Counted from the first letter of the stretch, positions 23,807 to 36,527 are shown. The stretch: 64,000 nucleotides of DNA from Sipunculus nudus (GCA_026874595.1 CM049308.1:37597027-37661026), one strand, 5' to 3'. Notes: a model not told the origin generated them from the letters alone. Made by a program: numbers and translations.

Positions 23807-23958
23807 ACAGAGTATGTTTTTCATCTTCCACGGTAGCTGAGGGAAAAGGGAAGGCCATGGGAAACGCTGCTGGTCGACGTGCAGATGGGAACCCCGTCTC
23901 CGTAGATTCAACCACACGTTTCCTTGGTAGTGAATTAATCATTCCAAGTAAAAAATGA
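23807..23958 (+). other. Candidate exon with MGNAA start
   Basis: A polypyrimidine/acceptor tract (AATTTCTTCCACAG) ends at 23806, and a donor-like G|GTAGTG lies at 23927. The frame from 23809 is open to TGA at 23956-23958 and contains ATG at 23857 in a strong context (AAGGCCATGG). From there it reads MGNAAGRRADGNPVS, then VDSTTRFLG before the donor. MGNAA plus a basic patch and a later S-V...F-L resembles the N-myristoylated first exon of cAMP-dependent protein kinase catalytic subunits (MGNAA...ESVKEFL). If real it would be an alternative first exon. No other kinase exon is visible, so the resemblance may be chance. Confidence 0.22.
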
Positions 23959-26258
23959 ACGATTACCGTTTGTTAATCTGTTTTAAGTATGGACTGCTTT
24001 TGCCAAAAAAATATTTAAATCCGTGCTTTTTTAAAGTAGATGATAAATGTAGTAATATTACATATTAACCCATTAACCCATCATACAACGTCCACAAACA
24101 TTACCACCACTTACCATGTTATTGTTGCTTTCATGTATGTACTGTCATGTAATTATGTGTTTTGTCCAAACTTACTTATTAAAACAATATATAAACAAAC
24201 ACAGATTGACTATAATCCTTTTAAAGAACGAATTAAGACGCACCACTGTAGTGACTGATCAGATTTACAAATGGTACATTCCTGACATTTCTTCCCATTG
24301 AAGATTCCGCTCCTACAAACCATTTGTAGACTGGAGGGAAAGGTTTTCTATATTATTCTCATTAGAAGACAATTTTCAAATATTTCTGTCTCCGTTTTTG
24401 TTTGTTTCCTGTGAAATAATTATCAGTCAAACCAAAAAATCTTATTAGAACTAAGAAACTAGACACATCATGGGAAATAACACTTTTTCCTCACTTCGTC
24501 AAGGTATATTTTGCTAATATTCTTCTTATAGTCTTCTAAGAAGTAAATATAATTTATGCATGGACTCTATGGGCATCATTGATATTAAAACATTTTAGGC
24601 CTCATCGTTGGATTTATTCTATTGCCGAACAATAATTTTGAAATAACTACAAATTTAACACAAATGAAAATATCCTCTATGTGAATGACTAGGATGTAAT
24701 TCATGTAAATTTCTCTCAAATTATTTTTCTTCTTATAAAATTTATATGAAATACTCTGTGTTATCGGACGCAGTGTTTTTTAACGATATTTCATGGACAG
24801 ACGATAACATAAAAACTACAACCATGTATATATAAAATATAATTATAAAAAAAGGGATACATTCTTACACAAAAGGTCACACTCGTGAGTGTTTACATAT
24901 ATGAGCCTTTGGACATTAACAAGCAATATAAAGAACACAATAGACTAATCTTAATTAATCATCAGTCAATAAGGTATTGGCTGGATACAAATTGTAAAAA
25001 AAAAAATCAAATAATGCCGAAAGAGATTTTGCCTAACCATATGTATTAGGTAAACAAAATTCCGGAAGAGACGTACGGATAAAGATATTCATCGTGCGTG
25101 CTATGTTTATGTAAAAAACTAATAACTTTAATTTCATTAGTGTTTTTGCTGTCAAGTTTGTTTCATGCGTCAAAAGCAGGGAGAAGATTGTATGTAGATG
25201 CAAGATGAGTCATGTTTTTATCAAGTATTTTACTGTAATTACATGTATCTACTACATACAGGGCTGCAGGGCTGATTCTAGATTAAATGTATAACATATA
25301 GGAATACACATAGAGCTGAACTGCAGGAACAAGAATTTGGTTGCAAATATTAAAAAACTGTAATTTATTCGAATACGAATGCAAATTAATAAAAATATAG
25401 AAATAAATAACAACTATTAAGTATGACTTTTGACTTACATGTGTAATTAAGCAGATATTATGTTTATATAGTTGTTATTGTTCAAATGTATATTAAGTTT
25501 CAATGCAATTCAATTCTTAAACCTTTAGTGCTTCTGCTTAATATTTGCATGGAAGGTATTTGATAAAAATCCGGATTAGCTAATTTGAACTGCTATACTT
25601 ATATTGCTTGATTCCTTAAATATTCCATATATAATTAACTTATTAACACTACAAGAGTAATTTATAGAACAAGCTTGATTTGCATTTTGTTTGTAAATGT
25701 ATGAACCGCCTAGATTTACTCGGAACATTTGTTACAAGCTTAGCAGTTACTCCTGTTGAACATTAATCAGACCTTCAGGCTACAGTTCATCTGATTACTG
25801 GATTTTATCACACTTGATTCATGTTCATTGCTCTATTTATAAGCTGCATTGCTAAACTTTAAATTTGTTTTACGTTCAATGTTATTTTGTATACATTAAT
25901 ACATATATCTATTATTTCCAACATTATTCCTCATGTCAGCTCATAATGTCATTTACATGACCAAGATAATAATAACATTCCAAATCAAACTTATAATTTT
26001 ATGTTATATTAATTCAAATATTAAAACAAAAATGTTAAGTTCTCTAAAAAATAACATTCTTTTGGAAATTTAAAAATGTCAGAAACAGTCGATGGTTAAA
26101 TATTGGTAGATGACCACGGTTGGATAAATGCACTTAAACAATAAATAATCTGTACCATAAATTACACATGTCTTCATGAAAAGTATTCATTTCACAACGT
26201 GTTTGAATTCAAATACATTTATAATTTTAAAATGTATACTAAAATAATAATACAAATA
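23959..26258. other. Unique, very AT-rich DNA
   Basis: No gene, RNA gene or mobile-element terminus seen. Poly-A/T runs dominate and all frames are short. A faint resemblance to dispersed repeat A lies near 25090-25110. Confidence 0.6.
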
Positions 26259-26549
26259 CTAAAAATCCTGTATTCCAATAAAATGAATACGTTCCAGCTT
26301 GAAAAAAAATAAACAAGTAACTAAGTGGTTGGCCTCATTCATGTAGTATGGGAAAGTGCCAAGGGTCTCAGCAATGACTGGCGTCTGGGGAATGTCAAAC
26401 TTTTTGAGTTGGGGTCTCAGCATTGAGAAACACGGAGTAAATATGTAATCCATCGAGTTATTCTATGCTAGCAACTCCTCCAACGCTTGGAAAACAGTGA
26501 GCATCCCCCGTAGATTTTCTCCTGCAAACCGACCTCTCCCTTTGGAGTC
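26259..26549 (-). other. Candidate coding remnant split by one stop
   Basis: On the minus strand, one frame runs from an acceptor-like AAGCACCAGTTAG through about 28 codons containing AGENLRGMLTVFQALEELLA, then a TAG (26463-26465). It stays in phase from an ATG at 26453 for 64 more codons (for example KFDIPQTPVIAETLGTFPYY). The two parts are separated only by the stop and three further codons. This could be a terminal exon plus 3' UTR, or a pseudogene with a nonsense change. No family recognised, no neighbours that help. Confidence 0.2.
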
Positions 26550-27257
26550 CTAACTGGTGCTTAAAAAATTAAAAGTTGGCATCAGTACTTCTCTCCTGCT
26601 ATGATGGTTCCGAAATGATCAATCTCCATTTATCTTAAAAAGTCACGTTGCTTAGCAGTGGCATGGGAGGAGGGGCCCCACTACGGCAAAGTCTTAATAG
26701 TTAATCAACCTTGTGAAAATGCCTTTATTAAGGGGATAAATGTAATGGAATAATGACTATATGTGTAAGAGAAAAAGTTAGTTAGTGCTAATGAGAAGTG
26801 GATAACAAGAGAGGTATTCTAAAAATGAGCCAATAGAATAGACGTGGAAAAAAGGTCCATCGCTATAGCTCTAATGACTGAAGACAATAAGACGCAATGG
26901 AAAACCAACCTTAAAACCGCATGTTATTTCACACTTAAGGATACGTAAATATGCACCAATATGAACAAGAAAACCGATAAAGAGTGAAGCCAGGATTTTT
27001 GCAACATCAACAAGTCAACGACCGAGTATGATCTTCGGGGTTTTTCTACGCTGTCCACAACCAGGGACTCCTCCCCATACCTATCAATCATCCTGGGGTC
27101 ACGCAAGGGAGCACTTTACAGATATCTGGATAATATCACCTAAATCGACGCCTGGCACTCCGTCATACTTTGTTATTTACGGGACTTGTTACAGAAGGCT
27201 AAACCTGCCAGACCTAAAAGTATACGCTCCATGAATTTTGTTTTATCTTACGGACTG
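26550..27257. other. Unassigned stretch
   Basis: No gene or repeat seen. Overlapping short frames on both strands near 26924-27234 have no recognisable motif. Confidence 0.5.
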
Positions 27258-27720
27258 AGATAAATAAAACCTCCCCTCCCGCCAGAGGTCGTTCCCACTC
27301 GAAATTATCCTTTTCCTGTTAATCACTGCGCGACGACCGGGACTACTTATCTCAACTGTCAAACTTTCAAATCAAATAAGTTACAATTCAAGGAAACACC
27401 TCATGTTTACATTTCACAAGCGCATACTTGCAAAATTTTACTTATACTTAATGGTAATATATTTGAAATGTGATTAAGTATATATTTTTGAAATGTGTCA
27501 ATTTGCAATATATAAATATTATTCTCTGAATAGTAGGGGGGATTACATTCACGACCCCCCCCCCCTGTTGTCAAAAAGTGGGGTTTGTGGATATATACCC
27601 CATTCCACCTCTAAATTGACGCCCCGTAGTCTTTGTATTTAGCAGCCGCGCTGCATTGTGGGGCAGGATTGTGCCACCCACAAACCCTGAATAGCAGAGT
27701 CGCACTCCTGTGAAATAATA
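27258..27720 (+). repeat. Dispersed repeat family C, copy 1
   Basis: Shares an ordered set of blocks with 60705-61120: CCGCCAGAGGTCGTT, GGACTACTTATCTCAAC, GTTACAATTCAAGGAAACAC, a CATACTTGCAAAATTTTACTT block and a distal GCATTGTGGGG, followed by AGCAGAG. The middle differs, and part of the difference here is the G-rich repeat at 27450-27628. Class unknown, with no clear terminal repeats. Confidence 0.6.
27450..27628 (-). repeat. G-rich dispersed repeat, copy 2
   Basis: Reverse complement reads GGGGCGTCAATTTAGAGG, GGGGTATATATCC, a G12 run, GTAATCCCCCCTACTATTCA and then GAGAATAATATT, paralleling 6343-6480. It sits inside dispersed repeat C. Confidence 0.55.
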
Positions 27721-30130
27721 ATATCATTCGTATCTAATGAAATATTCATTGTATTAATAAATGTTTCGATTTAGTTTCCAACTATCTATAATCTAATTTC
27801 AGACTAACTTAAAATCTGTAGGGTCTTTAATAGTAAAAGATGTATGTGTCACCTATGTCGTAAAATTTTATAAACTGTGTATTTTTAAATGTCATGGTAG
27901 AAATGCTAATCAAGTCCAATTTAAGAGTCACTTGGGAAACTTCCGATTTAAGTCCCATGGGAGGAGGGGTTCCCATTGGTCTCCATAGGAATTGCATCTA
28001 GACATTTAGTTTCATTCAATTTTTATTCAGACAACAAAAGAAAAAGGCCAAGCAAAAAAAATATTGTTCGACGGATTCGCCTCTCCTATTTTTCGTGGAA
28101 TATTTTATGGTATTGTTGTTAGTTTGCGGTATGGCACAAATTCCCTAAATATGTGCCCAGAACCCGTATAACAATATTTTTAAGTGGGTGGCCTAAGCCA
28201 TTTTCATTTTGAATCAAACGTCTGTCAACCCAGTCTATAAAACCACTTTGTTCTACATACTTGAATTTGTCTGATTATTGCACTTATTATAGAATGTTGA
28301 TGTCTTAGATCAGTACCCTTTTCTATTCACCAACAGTGGTTATGTGAGCGATAATAATAATAATAATAATAATAATCATAATTATAATAATAATAATATA
28401 TTATAATAATGCGAATGTATCCAAACTTTAAATGTTCCGCTCATAGCGCCTGGAAACATAAATAACAATACATTATACATGTAATGGTTATGCACAGGCA
28501 TAAAAACTACACATAAAACATCATATCAAATCTCCTAAAATGATTACTATAATTTTAAAAATAACCTATTTGAGAGAAATATAAAAACATTAAAGTTCAC
28601 GAGAGGATTATAAAAAATCACTTTAAAAAACTTATTAAAAGTCGCATTAAAAGTAAGTTTTGAATGCGACCTTAAATCTGTCAACTGAATCACATCGTTA
28701 GATTTCAGACAATAACCGTCCGGCGTGTGTGATGTTCAGATTTAAACTACTCATTAATTATCATACCTCAACCAGGCGGCGAGCTTTACTGTTTGTTCCT
28801 TTGGTTGTTTGTTTGCTAGGTAGAAAATATGAACCGATTTGGATGAAATCTTTTGACGTTTAGGTTTAAACACAAGGATCCAGTCATATTTGTCACTGAA
28901 GATGACTTCTTATTTTGTCAGGTGTCTGGTTGTCAGGGTAGCGGTATGTTTTCATGATGACAGAAACAGGTAGCCAGTGCGCGTCTGAAAATTCACATAA
29001 TTTGTGTTAAATATAAATATCACCAATGTGTCCGCGGTTATGCAGTCCAGACAGGCGACGTTTCAAGCTCATGAATAACAGATGTAGTTGTGGTTGACGA
29101 CTCGTTATTTAATTCCGCAAATGACCTTAAAAATACCCACTTATATCGCCAGCCGACGTTGGGGAAGGATCGTAAACAATAAAATTTTGTCTTTTTTTTC
29201 ATCTTTGGACATGGCAGTGCCCCTTTATTCTTCGTACCTAAGATGTCCTCGGCGGTAATCATATCCGTTTGCGTGCGCGCAGAGTTACTTTAAGATGACA
29301 AGGTCAATTATCTTGCTTATGTTTTCATTGTGGGTCTCTCGTGTTTTGTAAACTTTGTGTGGGGCTCCTTTGGTAAAACCTAAAAGGATAGACAACCTAC
29401 GACAATAAGGTGTCACCTTTATTATTATTGTATGTTTACGCCAAGCCAGCAGTCCGGAAATGTCAGCAACTAAGAGGTGGTTGTCTTAAAACCGAGCCGT
29501 ATACGTCTGTGTGCGTTATTTTCAAGCATTATAAAGAAAGCTTACAGAAAATGTGCTGGAGTGTTTATTGTATTTGTGTGTTAGATACATGAGCTAAAAA
29601 AATAAAAGAAAAATAATAGAAATGTTTTTTTGTCAGTATATGGGAAATATCTCGATCAACAATCACCAAGGCTTATCCACGAAGGAATGACCAAAAAGTA
29701 GCCCATGGGCCTTTTAAATCGGCTGCCTTTTGTATTAACTAATGGTAAAGATATTGGTGAGTGACCAGATCTTTGATTTTCAAAAAGGCTTTGTTTGCAT
29801 ATAAAGTAGTTTATGATCATTATTTTCTGCCTGATATTAAAACTGGACAGCCTTAGTCACCCTTACGTTCACTCTTTGTTCAAGACAGTACGCTATACTT
29901 AGTGTTTAAGACCGCTTCACACGTGCAAAGGAGCTTCCATAGAATATGAAGACTGTCACGCACCGATGAACACCCATGATATACAATTCGCAAGGACAAA
30001 TATGTAAACTTGAAACTTAAACATGAATTAAACAACAATGCAGGATATACCAAATATAAACATGAATAATCTCAAGACTTTATTTGTAAAGTCCAGGAGA
30101 AGAGTAACAGTCGGATTTGTATAGCACAAG
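27721..30130. other. Unique DNA with one trinucleotide repeat
   Basis: Apart from the (TAA)n at 28351-28408, I see no gene or mobile element. The minus-strand frame 29038-29262 and plus-strand frame 29410-29592 have no recognisable domain. Confidence 0.5.
28351..28408. repeat. (TAA)n microsatellite
   Basis: Imperfect ATA/TAA trinucleotide run interrupted by ATCATAATT. Confidence 0.9.
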
Positions 30131-30149
30131 AGCGCCCCCTAGTGGCAGA
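30131..30149 (-). promoter_or_regulatory. CTCF-like motif
   Basis: AGCGCCCCCTAGTGGCAGA. Its reverse complement TCTGCCACTAGGGGGCGCT is a near-consensus CTCF core site. CTCF is a bilaterian architectural protein, so occupancy in this organism is plausible but unproven. Confidence 0.4.
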
Positions 30150-30235
30150 TGTCATGCAAGCAGTCATGTTTGATTAGACGACAGGCTGTCTCAGAGAACT
30201 CCGATGGTTTCAGACCGACAAATAAAAACGTTAGT

Positions 30236-30503
30236 ACTCGCTTCCTGTAATTTTTGTTAAAAAAGCCCGGGGTCTACTGCACCTGCGGGTCATGGGTGTG
30301 TAATCATCCCCATTGCTGGGTCATAACACAGAGGAACCCCCCAGAGACGAAGTCGTATGTGAGTGATACACGGCTGTGGGGCACAGCCTTCCCATTAAGC
30401 CATCAAGCCGACCGTGAAAAATCTCACCGCCTTGGCTGAGATTCGAACCAACGACCTCCCGGCTTTGAGTCATGCGCTCTACCTTTGAGCCACAGAAGCC
30501 GTT
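30236..30503 (-). mobile_element. tRNA-derived SINE, minus-strand copy
   Basis: On the minus strand an A-box TGGCTCAAAGG (30482-30492) and a B-box GGTTCGAATCT (30439-30449) are spaced as in tRNA genes. They are followed by GGCGGTGAGATTTTTCACGG and a body shared with 62411-62786, ending in CACACCCATGACCCG, GGTGCAGTAG and CGGGCTTTTTTAAC. This is the best-preserved promoter of the family. It would be transcribed by RNA polymerase III and mobilised by a LINE. It is not a functional tRNA gene, because the 3' side continues into the SINE body without a proper acceptor stem. Confidence 0.8.
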
Positions 30504-31330
30504 AGTGAACAATGTACTTAATACACTTAGGACCGGTTAGATGTGTAGTTTTGTTAAATTAAAGTAGTAATGTTGATTCTAAGTGTTTATTTGTTATTCC
30601 TGCATGAAATGATACAACGCCATGAAAATAAAATGTCAGCTGAGGTGATGCCACCTATAGGTGAGAATCTGCATACTAGTAAAAATGATCAATATCCCAG
30701 TACAATGGCGTGCTGACAGCTGCGTTCCTGAGATATCATGTTAACAGACGTAACATTATGCAGGAAAATGTAAGAAAGTACTGCAAACACTGCGGCAGTT
30801 GTTGCAAACAGCAAATTATATAGTGCATAAGAATGCCATTTTGAAATTTATAGTGTTGAAATCTGCAAACCCGTATACTATATGGAGTAGCACATATGTT
30901 ACCTTTTACGGTACCTTTCCATGCATTTAAAGTCGAGTGCCACAGATTTGAATCAAGTTTTAGGGGAAACCTATCAACGTGAGCAAACAGAGATGAGTAA
31001 ATGCAATTCTGTGCATCGAGTGCAAATTATCCTTGACATTGAACATTTAAAATAGATTAATGCATAAATATATGTATAAAATTATCTTGCTGTTCCATAT
31101 ATGTTTCCTACTTAACATTTTTTCGGCGGTGTTATTTCGGACACTGTTTCTTAGATATCCTACATATAAACGATCAAAATACATGTATCTGTCCTGTTTA
31201 ATGAACGCTGTTTTAAAATACAAGAATTTGGATTAAATATCCGTATCTATCACGGAATCTGGCAGAGAAGACGAAACGAATTGTTATAAAAATAACGCTA
31301 ATAAAGAAAGGAGAGTAACGTTTACTTCAG

Positions 31331-31395
31331 TGGACAGAGACATGAGAGAAGCAATTAGAGGAGTTGTTGTCTTCTGTGACTATTTACAAGGCGTG
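31331..31395 (+). other. Candidate 65-bp internal exon
   Basis: Flanked by acceptor-like AACGTTTACTTCAG and a strong donor G|GTGAGT. After two leading bases one frame reads DRDMREAIRGVVVFCDYLQG then V up to the donor, an amphipathic, protein-like sequence. The other two frames contain stops or are less convincing. The small size and absence of neighbouring exons keep confidence low. The family is unknown. Confidence 0.2.
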
Positions 31396-34300
31396 GTGAG
31401 TGACATTCCGTTCATGTAAATTGGTTTGAGTCAATCACATTAACACCCGAATACACCGTCAGCTGACGTGCTTTTTAATTCACTGATATATGAGATACAC
31501 GTTTTGACGGATCGTAGATTTTATCATCGTCCACTTCTGGGGCTGTTTGTTTTCAGCTTGAAATGGCTCATTTCACCAGCTTAAGGGCCGCGCAGGTCAC
31601 ACCATCACTCACAACGCTGATCAAAATAGCTTGTTTACGACCTTAAACCCAATAAGATCATCTGTATTTATTAGACTCTGTATCCGGCTGAATCGACTTG
31701 TGTTATTTAGAAAAAAAAATATAAAATAAGACACAAGATGGCGAAATAACTCTTGGTGTAAACCACACACACGGACCAACAAGAGAACGACTCTGCTGGT
31801 AAGGGTATGTGTTCCTCAAAATCTGCCACCCATAATGTACTGGGGCTTCTGAATACACCAGCGGCGTGGGTATGAATGTAGTGCGGACGGTGGTCCGTTC
31901 AAATATATTTGACTAGAATTGTTTCAATACAAATTACATAAACATAGGCGTTTTGCGGCAAGGACTAAACGGAAGACTATATGTAGAAGAATGTGTTTCC
32001 TTAAAATATAACAAATTTTGATTTTGAAGTTTGACATTTGAGAAAAGTAGTCCTGGACGTCCCACACTGCCTTACTGGAAGAGGTTCGTTTCGAGGTTGA
32101 ACGACCTCTGGCGGAAGGGTTGATGTAAACAAGTATTTAAAGGATTCAGTGTTAATATTCGGTAACCTTTATTTTAGCTCTTAAGAATTCTGACAAGATG
32201 GACTGTACATGGACAGACCAATGCAGGTAATGAAATCACAAAGCTGAAATTGGAACTCAGATTGCGAGCGGGATTGCCGAAAATCTTGATCATGAGAATC
32301 TTGATCATGTACTCAGCTCCGGTTAACGGTATAATCACGATTTATTCACATGGTGTGAGGCCTTCCCCCGCAGTCCGCCACTTCATCAACTTCCCTGCGA
32401 TACATAACACGACGTTACCGAGTCCATGCCGGGTATGGCGTCAGTGGAAAGCTCCCCTCGGGGCCATACGTCTTCTTAAGGCGACGCACGGCAGTCGCGG
32501 TGTCAGTTAATGCCGTGACTGCAGGGACCACCCAAATATGTCGGTAGCCGACCGTGTTAAACGTACTGCCAGGCCTAAGACATGAGCTTAACCCGAGAAG
32601 GTTGTCTTTAATGCAGAAATGGTCGTGTATTGACTTGCCTAAGTTCTTTGTATAAAAACTTCCCCGACCTTTAATTATATATTTTTTTCTGTATTATATT
32701 CTTTTATCATTCTTATATTTTGACCCCACTTGGTAAGAAGGTAGCTCGCAGCAGCCATCTATGCTGGGTCGAAATGTGGTAACAGAGTTTGAGAGCTGCG
32801 AATTGTTGATTCACAACAAGGCTTACCTTATACAAACAGAGTTAACAGTTCTAAATGTCAAAAGAACTGTGTTATTATAACCTTTCTCAAATTTCAGGAG
32901 TAAGGTCTAAAAATGGTCTCTAACTAGGTACAGCGCCCGGGTAGCTCCAAACACCCTTCATACTTGCCTCAGGGTACCTTACATGATAAAACAGCATTAG
33001 GTATACATAAATTTATATTATAAATAAAGTCAATGACCTAAAAATGAATTTAAAAATGTCATCAATCATAAAATGTGCGCCTCATGTCTGTTACAAAACG
33101 TTTATGACAGCAACATTGAAACCACGATTTCGGTCATACTTTCCTCGTTATACTATAGGCCGATTATATTTTATGAGAGCAAGTTTTCGAAATATGTAAT
33201 GTATTCACCATTCATTATCAACCAAACATATGTCACCGTCCTTTAGGTTAATACGGCAGAATACCTGCCATGACACTAATTAATTTATTATTGTATAACC
33301 AACTAGGATGATATTGTTTTTGCGACTACAAAAACAGATTTTTGTCTGCCCTCCCTGTCTATATGTCTCCCCAAATTTGAGGAAAAGCTGTGAGGTTCAC
33401 AAAAATAATATGTATTATTCTGAAGATTTTAACTAAGAGTTGGAAGTCACAAGCATCAGCTTTCAAACTCTTTATGTGCAAGCAATAAATATAACAAATT
33501 TCAAGAAAATATATCGAGGGTTTCAAAGATACAGTGCTAAAAATAATTATTTTGGCTGATTTGACCTTGAATACGAAACCAAGGTCACCAGTTGTCCATT
33601 CTATTCCAGAACCTGATTGAAATAACGTACGTGTCTCATTTGAGGAAAGATTAGAAGTACTTCAATGGTTTTGAGGTTCAAAATTCTTTTTTTTATTTAG
33701 GCTTTTTTAACTGAAGATTAAGGTCGAGGTCACCGGTTTTCGAACTCGTCTGGATATTGAAAAAAAAATCCAATTGCAAATTTCTTGAAAATAAACTTTG
33801 TGTTTTTCATACTTTACATTATGGGAGGGAGATATAATAAAGAAGTAGCTCTCCTATAATCTTTTGAAGGTGTAACCACAGGCGATTGAATCCGTATAAA
33901 CATGATTTATATGGTTTGTCAGGGTATATATTATGATAATAAAGTATTTAGACGGGATTTAAGACCTATGGGTGTGAATACGGCCCACTATTCTGTCAAG
34001 GGAAGGCTGCTAACAGCGCCTGGTTGGTTGGTACGCAGCCATTCCTTGAGTGAGGGAATCCCTGGCAAATTCCACATGACGTTTGCTCGCTTTATTTATA
34101 TTTATTTTGAAATGAACAATTAGAAGGATGCATAGCAATTGAAATTGTCTTAACTGTCGCGTTAATATGTTTTCACATGAAGAAGAACACAGTTTATTTA
34201 CTTCCTTTATATAAAATGATTTATTTATCGTTTTGAGGTTATCAGCGAATAACCAATCAGAAAAAGCATCATGTGTTTCTATGAATGGATGAATACCACT

Positions 34301-36096
34301 TCAGACAGTCCAAGATTAAGTGCCACCACCAGTGAGAAATCTGTCAAGATAGTGTGGCCCTTTTATGATGAAAGACCAGCAGAAGTGATTAAATGTAGAT
34401 ATTAATCTGGAAAACACAAGTTAAATGGATTTTAAGGACCGAAACAGCACATCACCAGATTATCGTTCAAACTCAACTGCTGTTAGCAGCCTTCCCTTTT
34501 CTTTCAGAAAGGAGGAAGTATTCACATCCACAGGTATCAAATCGCGTCAGAATACTTTATTATCATAATACACACATTGGAAGCCCAAAACAACGAAAAC
34601 AAAAGAATGATTTACAAATTAATAGGACTCATATTAATAGGGATTCACACAGAAAATATGTATTAAAATATTACGCAAATTGAGAACCGTTTCTTTCGAT
34701 TTTTTTTTTGGGGGGGGGGGGGGGGAGGGGGGGAAGGGGTGAAAGATTTCGGGGAGAGAGGCGTAAGACCCCTAAATCACGACGCGCTTGCTTTCAGCCA
34801 GTTAAGCACATGTAATGCGGCACTGTTGGTAATGTTAGGACAGTAGTGTCAATCGGGAGGGGTCACCATCCCGACGGAGTAGGACTCGATTGTGTCTGTC
34901 CTGACACCATTAAAGGTAAACCTATTTTACGCCAGTCCTTAAAAGTTTTACAAATGTCCCGGATGGTAGATGAGGCAGTTACGTTGGTCAGAATCTGATT
35001 ATTCTAACCCTGAGTGCCGACCGGCCAGCCTTAAAGTCTACTTCAGGTTTAAAACGACCGACGAAAGACCACCTGATTTGGTGCAGACCTCCATACTGGC
35101 AGACCCGCCGTTGACTCGTGGGGACAGTTAGTCATTAAGAAATCCTAAATGCTGTAGACTCTGAAACATGTAGATCAATTTTATATTTATTTCTCAATAC
35201 TGAACTTCGACGGAGGTTATATTTTTACCCATGTTTATCTGTCCGTCCGTTGTGTTTTTTTTGTTTGTTTTGAGTGTTGGTTATGAAAGGATGAACAGAG
35301 AATGGCAATAGGGATAAAAAAGGCAGTGATATTGCTTACAGACTTCCCAATCCGTTTCCAAATTTTATTCCACTTTTCTCACCACATCGGCCTCCCAGCA
35401 AGTTGTGAATCAATCAAAGCCTGAAGTGTTGTAACGTTGAACAAAATGCTACTATGAAGACCGGTAAGTTGGAGTTGGATAATGTGTGGGCATGCATGAC
35501 CTGTGTAAATATATATCTTTATATATGATAAGTCCTTCCTGTATGTCGTCTGGTTTCCCAGTTTATACCTGACACTGCATGACCGGCACTACATGTGTGT
35601 TGGTATCAATACCGTCAACTCGAGAACATATGTAACACACTGATATGACCACGTTAGTAATACGGCCTTGTGGTCATGAAGGTGCTCGTGTCAGTAGGGT
35701 CTTCCAGTATTTAGTTTTTACCTTTTAAAACACAATAGGCGATTAATAAGTGTATTTCCCGTAAAACCTCCCAACGACTGACCACAACCATAAATGTTAT
35801 ACACTTCTTTAGGATACTTAAATATTGCCCCTTGCAGGTATATGGATATGTATGTTGCACACTTGTAAATAAAAAAAGGAGTTGTAGTGTATTAAATGAT
35901 GCTAACCCATAATTAGCATTATTTAACACTTCAAAATTAGATAAAGTTAACCCAGAAACCATTGACAATCGTTTTTTATAAATATATTGGTTGTTATTAA
36001 TTGTTTGATGAAGCAAAGATAAACAGGGCTAAACGGAAACGAAACTTTCTCAAATTAAATTTTTTTAGTATTTTAAAGTGCTCAGGATCCCTGTTT
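31396..36096. other. Unique DNA, no firm gene
   Basis: A GC-richer island around 32300-32580 carries an 86-codon frame (32250-32510) that is not recognised. It includes a short direct duplication of ATCTTGATCATG. Around 33560-33760, AAGGTCACC-type motifs recur, as in degenerate repeats. A poly-T/poly-G run lies at 34700-34739. Nothing else stands out. Confidence 0.5.
34700..34739. repeat. Poly-T/poly-G tract
   Basis: A T run followed directly by G-rich sequence with G runs of up to 16. Length is likely unstable, and the tract could form a G-quadruplex on this strand. Confidence 0.85.
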
Positions 36097-36425
36097 CAGA
36101 GACCTTGCTTGAGCTGGCCTCCTGACCTGCTGTATCATGAATTTTGAATAGGCGCGTATGTGATTGGACCGAAACCATAACGGCAAATCAAATCCATTGC
36201 TATGGTAGTAAAGAGTACATCAGTAGAAATCGAAACTGTATTCATAAGAACACATGCACCGGAAAGTCCCCAGGTTTACAAGGCTTTATATAATTGGTCA
36301 GATTCGGTTGATCGATTTCAAAGCCCCGTAGACGCACCGTACGCGAGCCATCTGATTGGTTCAGTCGCCTTGTTAATAATTATTTAAATAGCTTGCTATG
36401 GGGTACGCTTAAGCAAAGGTCTCTG
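36097..36425. mobile_element. CAGAGACC-ended MITE, copy 2
   Basis: The left end CAGAGACCTTGCTTGAGC and the right end in reverse complement CAGAGACCTTTGCTTAAGC form an inverted pair. Length is 329 bp. Internal blocks match copy 1 at 5423-5765, including TGTGATTGG, AACACATGC, TAATTGGTCAG and TTGGTTCAGTCGCC. No target duplication identified. Confidence 0.75.
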
Positions 36426-36443
36426 CTCTATCGAGTTTTAGAT

Positions 36444-36527
36444 ATGGCTCCAAGGAATATGCCAGGTATCTTTGTGAGAGCACCAGGCCCTCGTGCTAGC
36501 CGCCTTATGCCTCGCATCTACGAGTGA
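36444..36527 (+). other. Small Pro/Arg-rich ATG frame, 27 codons
   Basis: ATG frame reading MAPRNMPGIFVRAPGPRAS and ending RIYE-stop, just downstream of the MITE's right end. The same phase is open upstream into the MITE, so no start is dictated. GC-rich relative to its surroundings. There is no splice site or family support, and it is listed only because composition is unusual here. Confidence 0.12.

Noticed and set aside
30430-30503. A functional tRNA gene
   Set aside because: A and B boxes are present, but the sequence runs into a SINE body and no proper acceptor stem closes. It is a tRNA-derived SINE head.
32250-32510. GC-rich island with an 86-codon frame as a gene
   Set aside because: No ATG-supported start in a good context, no motif and no splice signals. 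Composition alone is not enough.
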